This document shows, piece after piece, positions 57,353 through 64,000 of a stretch of DNA of 64,000 nucleotides. Source of the stretch: Streptomyces aurantiacus (GTDB taxonomy: Bacteria > Actinomycetota > Actinomycetes > Streptomycetales > Streptomycetaceae); NCBI RefSeq assembly GCF_001418335.1, contig NZ_LIPP01000010.1, positions 32,974 to 96,973 of the forward strand, written 5' to 3'. Positions within the stretch are counted from its first letter, which is position 1, and the number at the start of each line of letters is the position of its first letter. A model generated the notes under the pieces. It did not search any database. It was not told the DNA's origin and was given only the letters and a program-made list of their open reading frames with translations. A program made the translations under genes and the position numbers.

Positions 57353-58042
57353 ATGGCTACTCATGTGATCACCGGGGCCGGCTCCGGCATCGGCGCGGCC
57401 GTCGCGCGCCGCCTCCACGCGCGCGGGGACGACCTCGTGCTGCACGCGCGCGACGCGGGCCGCGCCAAGGAGCTGGCCGCCGAGTTCCCCGGGGCCCGGA
57501 CCCTCGTCGGCGACCTCGCGGACCCGGACCGGCTCTCCTGGGCGTTCTCCCACCAGACGCTGCCCGACCGGGTGGACTCGCTCCTGCACATCGCGGGCGT
57601 CGTCGACCTCGGCCGGGTCGGTGACCTCACCCCCAAGACCTGGCACCACCAGCTCAACGTCAATCTGGTCTCGCCCGCCGAGCTGACCCGCCACTTCCTG
57701 CCCCAGCTCCGGCTCGCCCAGGGCCACGTGGTCTTCGTCAACTCCGGCTCCGGACTGAACGCCGGTCATGAATGGTCCGCGTACGCCGCGTCCAAGCACG
57801 GCCTGAAGGCACTCGCCGACTCGCTGCGCCACGAGGAGCACGCGAACGGCGTCCGCGTCACCTCCGTCTACCCCGGCCGCACCACGAGCCCCATGCAGGC
57901 CAAGGTCCACCGGCAGGAGGGCAAGGAGTACGACCCCTCGAAGTGGATCGACCCCGAGTCCGTCGCGACGACCATCGTCATGGCGCTGGACCTGCCGAGG
58001 GACGCCGAGGTCAACGACCTGACGGTACGCCCGGGGCGCTGA
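57353..58042 (+). CDS. SDR family oxidoreductase
   Basis: The 229-aa short-chain dehydrogenase has TGAGSGIG near the N-terminus and the catalytic NSGSG...YAASK triad. Substrate unknown. ATG 57353; it starts 46 bases after the LOG-like gene and may share its transcript. Confidence 0.88.
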   Translation: MATHVITGAGSGIGAAVARRLHARGDDLVLHARDAGRAKELAAEFPGARTLVGDLADPDRLSWAFSHQTLPDRVDSLLHIAGVVDLGRVGDLTPKTWHHQLNVNLVSPAELTRHFLPQLRLAQGHVVFVNSGSGLNAGHEWSAYAASKHGLKALADSLRHEEHANGVRVTSVYPGRTTSPMQAKVHRQEGKEYDPSKWIDPESVATTIVMALDLPRDAEVNDLTVRPGR

Positions 58043-58166
58043 CCGGCCGTCGCGCGGGCGCCCAAGCGGGTCACCCTCACGGCCCCCGTCACAGCCACAG
58101 GCCCCGCGCGGGCCGCCGTACGGAAGCCTGTCGATGCCCGGCCCGGCGATTCCGTAGGCTGCCCCG

Positions 58167-59186
58167 GTGAGCGAAAACAGCGAGTTCAGGCCCGGCCCCG
58201 CCACCGGCATCGGGTCGATGCCGGGCGGGGACGCCCGGGAGGCCGCCAAGTCCGTGGCCGGGACCTTCGAAGGCCCGGAGTCCGGCATGCCGTTCCTGGC
58301 GGAACTGCCCGCCCGCGGACCCGGCGCGGACATGATCGGCCGAACAGCCGGGATGCTCGCCGAGCTGTACGCGCGCGTGGAGCCCAGCGGCTGGCGTCTC
58401 GGGGACCGGCCGGGCCGGGACACCAAGCGGGCCAGGTCCTGGCTCGGCGAAGACGTCGACGCCCTGGAGGAGTTCACCCAGGGCTACGAGGGACCGCTGA
58501 AGGTGCAGGCGGTCGGCCCCTGGACCCTCGCGGCCGCCCTGGAGCTGCGCAACGGCGAGGTGGCGCTCTCCGACCCCGGAGCCTGCCGCGACCTCGCCGG
58601 ATCGCTCGCCGAGGGCCTGCGCGAGCACCTCGCCGACGTACGGCGCCGCGTGCCCGGCGCCGAGGTCGTCCTGCAGCTCGACGAGCCCTCGCTGATCGGC
58701 GTCCTGCGCGGCCAGGTGCGGTCCGCGAGCGGCTACCGCACCCACCGGGCCGTGGACCGGCAGGTCGCCGAGGCCACCCTGCGGGACGTCATCGGCGTAC
58801 AGGAAGGCAGCCCCGTCGTCGTGCACTCCTGCGCCCCCGACGTGCCGTTCGCACTGCTGCGTCGGGCCGGGGCGGCGGCCGTCTCCTTCGACTTCGCACT
58901 CCTCACCGAGCGTGACGACGACGCGATCGGGGAAGCAGTAGAAGGAGGCACCAGGCTCCTCGCCGGTGTCGTGCCGGGCACGGACGGCCCGTTGTCAGAC
59001 CCTGCCGGTAGCGTCATGGGTGTCAGGACGCTGTGGCGCAGGCTGGGGCTGAGTCCGGGGCTTCTCACGGACGCGGTCACCCTCACCCCGTCGTGCGGAC
59101 TCGCGGGCGCCTCCCCCGAGTACGCGCGCAGGGCGCTCGCCCACTGCGTCCGGGCGGCGAGATCACTCGCGGACAACCCAGAGTAG
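58167..59186 (+). CDS. MetE C-terminal-domain family protein (cobalamin-independent methionine synthase-like)
   Basis: The 339-aa protein has only the C-terminal MetE-like TIM barrel: TGIGSMPGGD, LQLDEPSL, and zinc ligands in VVHSCAPDVP and TPSCGLAG. The N-terminal half of MetE is missing, so its methyl donor is unknown. It is a conserved neighbour of ligA. GTG 58167. Confidence 0.85.
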   Translation: MSENSEFRPGPATGIGSMPGGDAREAAKSVAGTFEGPESGMPFLAELPARGPGADMIGRTAGMLAELYARVEPSGWRLGDRPGRDTKRARSWLGEDVDALEEFTQGYEGPLKVQAVGPWTLAAALELRNGEVALSDPGACRDLAGSLAEGLREHLADVRRRVPGAEVVLQLDEPSLIGVLRGQVRSASGYRTHRAVDRQVAEATLRDVIGVQEGSPVVVHSCAPDVPFALLRRAGAAAVSFDFALLTERDDDAIGEAVEGGTRLLAGVVPGTDGPLSDPAGSVMGVRTLWRRLGLSPGLLTDAVTLTPSCGLAGASPEYARRALAHCVRAARSLADNPE

Positions 59187-59211
59187 TCAGAGTCGAGAGC
59201 ATTCAGAGTAA

Positions 59212-61452
<2,241 letters not shown>

Positions 61453-61712
61453 CGGTTGAAGACCACCCGTTCGGCGCATACCAGATGCATACGGGTGGCC
61501 GGGTCGTATTCGGGCAACCGTAGACGACCGCTGCCCGTAGAAGCCTTCTGCGGCCTACTGTTGAGGTGTGCGCCTGCCGTGCCCAGCTGCGGTGGGGGCA
61601 TTCCCTTGCTCTTCAGGAGCCGGGGAAAGGTCTTCAGACGCGGTGCCGTTGATGGACTAGCCGTGCACGGGGCCGCGTGGCGTGGGCACCGCCGGCTGTG
61701 AGAGGGACGGGA

Positions 61713-64000
61713 ATGGAACCGACCGAGAGCGCCGCCCCGGACTCACGGCTGCGCCCGCGCTGGATGACCGGTGTACGGCGATGGGGGCACCCCTTGCTGG
61801 AGCGAAGCCGGGAATTCGGGGCGGGCCTCGGAGGAGCCAGGCCCGCGCAGCGGTCCGGGGCACCGGGATACACCGCCGGGGGGCCCGTCGTGGCGGACGG
61901 GCGCGGCTCCGGCCGCCGCACCGCCGCCCCCGGACCCTACTCACAAATGCCTGGTCAGGAGGCCGAGCGGCGGATGTCCTGGCCCGGGCTGCCGGTGGTG
62001 GTCGTCGTGTGCGCCGGCTTCGTGCTGGGAGCGGGTTTCTACCATGCCTTCAGCGGCAGCCACGCGCTCTTTCCGTCCGGCTCCGTCGGCTGGGCGCTGG
62101 CCGTCCTGGTCGGTGTCATCGTCGGCCATCTGGTCGCGCTCGGCCGTTCCCGCTGGTGGGGCGGCACGGGCTCGGGAGCGGCCCTGACCCTCGCCGTCCT
62201 GCTGCTGTACGGATGGGTGCCGGCCGGGATGGTCAGCCTCACCGTCGTCGTGCTCGTCGGCATAGCCCGCCGCCACCGCTGGCGCCAGGGCATCGTGCAC
62301 GGCGCGGTGGACATCATCGGCATCGGTGCCGGGGCGCTGATGCTGGCCGCGTTCGGACGGGCGCCGTCCGTCGAGACGCCCTGGAAACCGGAGACCTGGA
62401 CTGTTTACAGCGTGCCGCAGGTGGTGTTGGTGGCCGGGGCGTATCTCGCCGTGAGCCGCGCGCTGCTCTGGTACCTCCACGCGCCCCGTACGGCAGGACT
62501 GCCGACCGTGGCCCGTACGGCCCTGGTCAGGCATGGTCTTGTCGCCGTCGCGCTGCTCGGTATCGCCCCGCTGATCTGTGTCGTCGCGATCGCCCTCCCC
62601 GTGCTCCTGCCGCTCTTCGCCGTGCCGCTCATCGCTCTGGACTCCACGCTCTGGATAGCGCGTGCCCGGGCCGAGGAGCAACTGCGTGATCCCCTCACGG
62701 GACTGCCCAACCGGCAGTGGCTGCTCGAACGCACCTGGCGGGCACTGGACGACGCCGAGCGAATCGGTGCGCGTTCCGCTCTGATGCTGATCGACCTGGA
62801 CCGCTTCAGGTCGGTGAATGACACGCTGGGGCATCTCGCGGGGGACCGGTTGCTGTTGCAGATAGCGGACCGGCTGCGCGTCGCTCTGCCGCGCGGTGCG
62901 GAGGCCGCGCGGCTCGGCGGGGACGAGTTCGCCGTGCTGCTGCCCGTCGCCGACTCGACGACCTCCGCGACGCGGGTCGCCCGGGGTCTGGTGACCGCGC
63001 TCGGATCGCCGCTCGACCTCGACGGGCTGACGCTCGTCCTTGAGGCCAGCGCCGGACTCGCCGTCTTCCCCGACCACGCGCTGGACGCGGAGGGGCTGCT
63101 GCGGCGGGCGGACGTCGCGATGTACCAGGCGAAGAGGGACCGTACGGGGGTGGAGGTCTACGAGTCCAAGCGGGACTCCAACACTCCCGACCGGCTCGGT
63201 CTTCTGGGGGATCTGCGGCGGGCGCTCGACGCGGGGGACGTAGAGCTGCACTACCAGCCGAAGGTGCGGTTCGACGGACAGGTCGCCGGCCTTGAGGCGC
63301 TCGTGCGGTGGGTGCATCCCGAGCGCGGGAAGGTACCGCCGGACGAGTTCATAGCCATCGCCGAGTCGTCAGGTCTGATGCCGCACCTGACCGAGTACGT
63401 ACTGGAGGCGGCGCTCGCCCAGGTGGCGCGCTGGCGGGCGCAGGGGCTTCGGGTCCCGGTCGCCGTCAACGTGTCGCCCCGGGACGTGCACACACCCGGG
63501 TTCGCCGGATCGGTGGCCGCGAGGCTCGCCCGGCACGGGGTCCCCGCGGGGGCGCTCCAGTTGGAGATCACGGAACACGTGCTGCTGGAGGACCCGCAGC
63601 GGGCCGCGGACACCCTGGCCGCGCTGACCGCGCACGGCGTGAAGATGTCGCTCGACGACTTCGGGACCGGGTACTCGTCGCTGGTGCACCTGCGGCGGCT
63701 GCCGGTGAGCGAGCTGAAGATCGACCGCTCGTTCGTGGCCAGGCTCGCGGTGGACACCGAGGACGCCGAGATCGTGCGGTGCACCGTCGACCTCGCGCAC
63801 TCGCTCGGGCTGCTGGTCGTCGCGGAGGGCGTCGAGGACGACGAGACGTGGGAGCGGCTCAGGGATCTCAGGTGTGACGCGGTGCAGGGGTGGCTCGTGG
63901 CCGCGGCGATGCCTCCGGAGGAGGCGACCGCGTGGTTGCTGGCGCGGGGGGTACGGGGGTGGCGGCGGCCGAAGGCGGCGTTGCCTGCGGCGTGTCTCTG
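61713..64000 (+). CDS. Membrane GGDEF-EAL protein, RmdB-like (3' end beyond window)
   Basis: A cyclic di-GMP enzyme starts at ATG 61713 (GAGAGGG upstream), with a cytoplasmic N-terminal region of about 90 residues and several TM helices (VVVVCAGFVLGAGFYHAF onward). A GGDEF domain with intact GGDEF (RLGGDEFAVLLP) follows. The EAL domain has LEALVRW, NVSPRDVHTPGF, EITEHVLLED, DDFGTGYSSL and GVED. The order and position after ligA match S. coelicolor RmdB (SCO5495 as I recall), which acts as a phosphodiesterase. The window ends inside the gene. Confidence 0.9.
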   Translation, partial: MEPTESAAPDSRLRPRWMTGVRRWGHPLLERSREFGAGLGGARPAQRSGAPGYTAGGPVVADGRGSGRRTAAPGPYSQMPGQEAERRMSWPGLPVVVVVCAGFVLGAGFYHAFSGSHALFPSGSVGWALAVLVGVIVGHLVALGRSRWWGGTGSGAALTLAVLLLYGWVPAGMVSLTVVVLVGIARRHRWRQGIVHGAVDIIGIGAGALMLAAFGRAPSVETPWKPETWTVYSVPQVVLVAGAYLAVSRALLWYLHAPRTAGLPTVARTALVRHGLVAVALLGIAPLICVVAIALPVLLPLFAVPLIALDSTLWIARARAEEQLRDPLTGLPNRQWLLERTWRALDDAERIGARSALMLIDLDRFRSVNDTLGHLAGDRLLLQIADRLRVALPRGAEAARLGGDEFAVLLPVADSTTSATRVARGLVTALGSPLDLDGLTLVLEASAGLAVFPDHALDAEGLLRRADVAMYQAKRDRTGVEVYESKRDSNTPDRLGLLGDLRRALDAGDVELHYQPKVRFDGQVAGLEALVRWVHPERGKVPPDEFIAIAESSGLMPHLTEYVLEAALAQVARWRAQGLRVPVAVNVSPRDVHTPGFAGSVAARLARHGVPAGALQLEITEHVLLEDPQRAADTLAALTAHGVKMSLDDFGTGYSSLVHLRRLPVSELKIDRSFVARLAVDTEDAEIVRCTVDLAHSLGLLVVAEGVEDDETWERLRDLRCDAVQGWLVAAAMPPEEATAWLLARGVRGWRRPKAALPAACL

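Overview
The window is Streptomyces-like chromosomal DNA: GC is very high, many genes start with GTG, and a tandem glycine riboswitch precedes gcvT. The order sdaA-glyA-gcvH-gcvT, then sseB-like genes, an oligopeptide ABC operon, a cysteine desulfurase, mnmA, a MetE-like gene, ligA and a GGDEF/EAL gene resembles the S. coelicolor SCO5469-SCO5495 neighbourhood as I remember it. I could run no database search, so family names rest on motifs, length and gene context.

1-14.9 kb: a biosynthetic gene cluster. Plus-strand genes encode a class II DAHP synthase, an EntA-like dehydrogenase, a PhzD-like isochorismatase and a PhzE-like ADIC synthase; together they should make 3-hydroxyanthranilate. Facing them is a translationally coupled minus-strand block: a CreD-like nitrosuccinate lyase, a CreE-like N-oxygenase, an aromatic flavin hydroxylase and a CreM-like ANL ligase. 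This is the nitrous-acid/diazotisation toolkit of cremeomycin-type pathways. An SRPBCC protein and a quinone-oxidoreductase-like enzyme follow. There is no PhzF or PhzG, so this is not a phenazine cluster. The inferred product is a diazo, N-N bonded or reductively deaminated 3-hydroxyanthranilate derivative. A 162-bp MITE-like element with TA target duplications and a transposase-like gene lacking its first catalytic Asp lie among these genes.

15.0-28.95 kb: a decayed integrative island. A 67-bp direct copy of the sdaA 3' end marks its left boundary and the intact sdaA 3' end its right boundary. GGGGACTTTTCGGGG repeats lie just inside both ends, and a tRNA-Thr(CGU) 3' half lies near the left end. 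Cargo is a four-gene Wadjet (JetABCD) operon, a downstream STAND/TPR-like protein with a defective P-loop, a VapBC pair, a truncated excisionase-like gene, and an AbiE-type pair whose toxin has lost its catalytic core. No integrase was found.

28.9-49.7 kb: conserved chromosome. It holds serine/glycine one-carbon genes under a glycine riboswitch, two SseB-like genes, a five-gene oligopeptide ABC transporter, a TRIC-like protein, a thioesterase, a TetR regulator with a palindromic operator candidate, a cysteine desulfurase, an amidase and mnmA.

49.7-54 kb: a three-gene insertion into the core, comprising a KamA-family radical SAM enzyme lacking the lysine-recognising aspartates, a PGM1-like ATP-grasp ligase and an MFS exporter. 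It looks like a minimal peptide or beta-amino-acid pathway.

54-64 kb: a membrane-anchored ChW-domain protein, a MazF-like toxin with a small antitoxin, a DUF427 protein, a LOG-like protein, an SDR, a MetE-like protein, ligA and the start of a membrane GGDEF-EAL protein (RmdB-like) that runs off the window.
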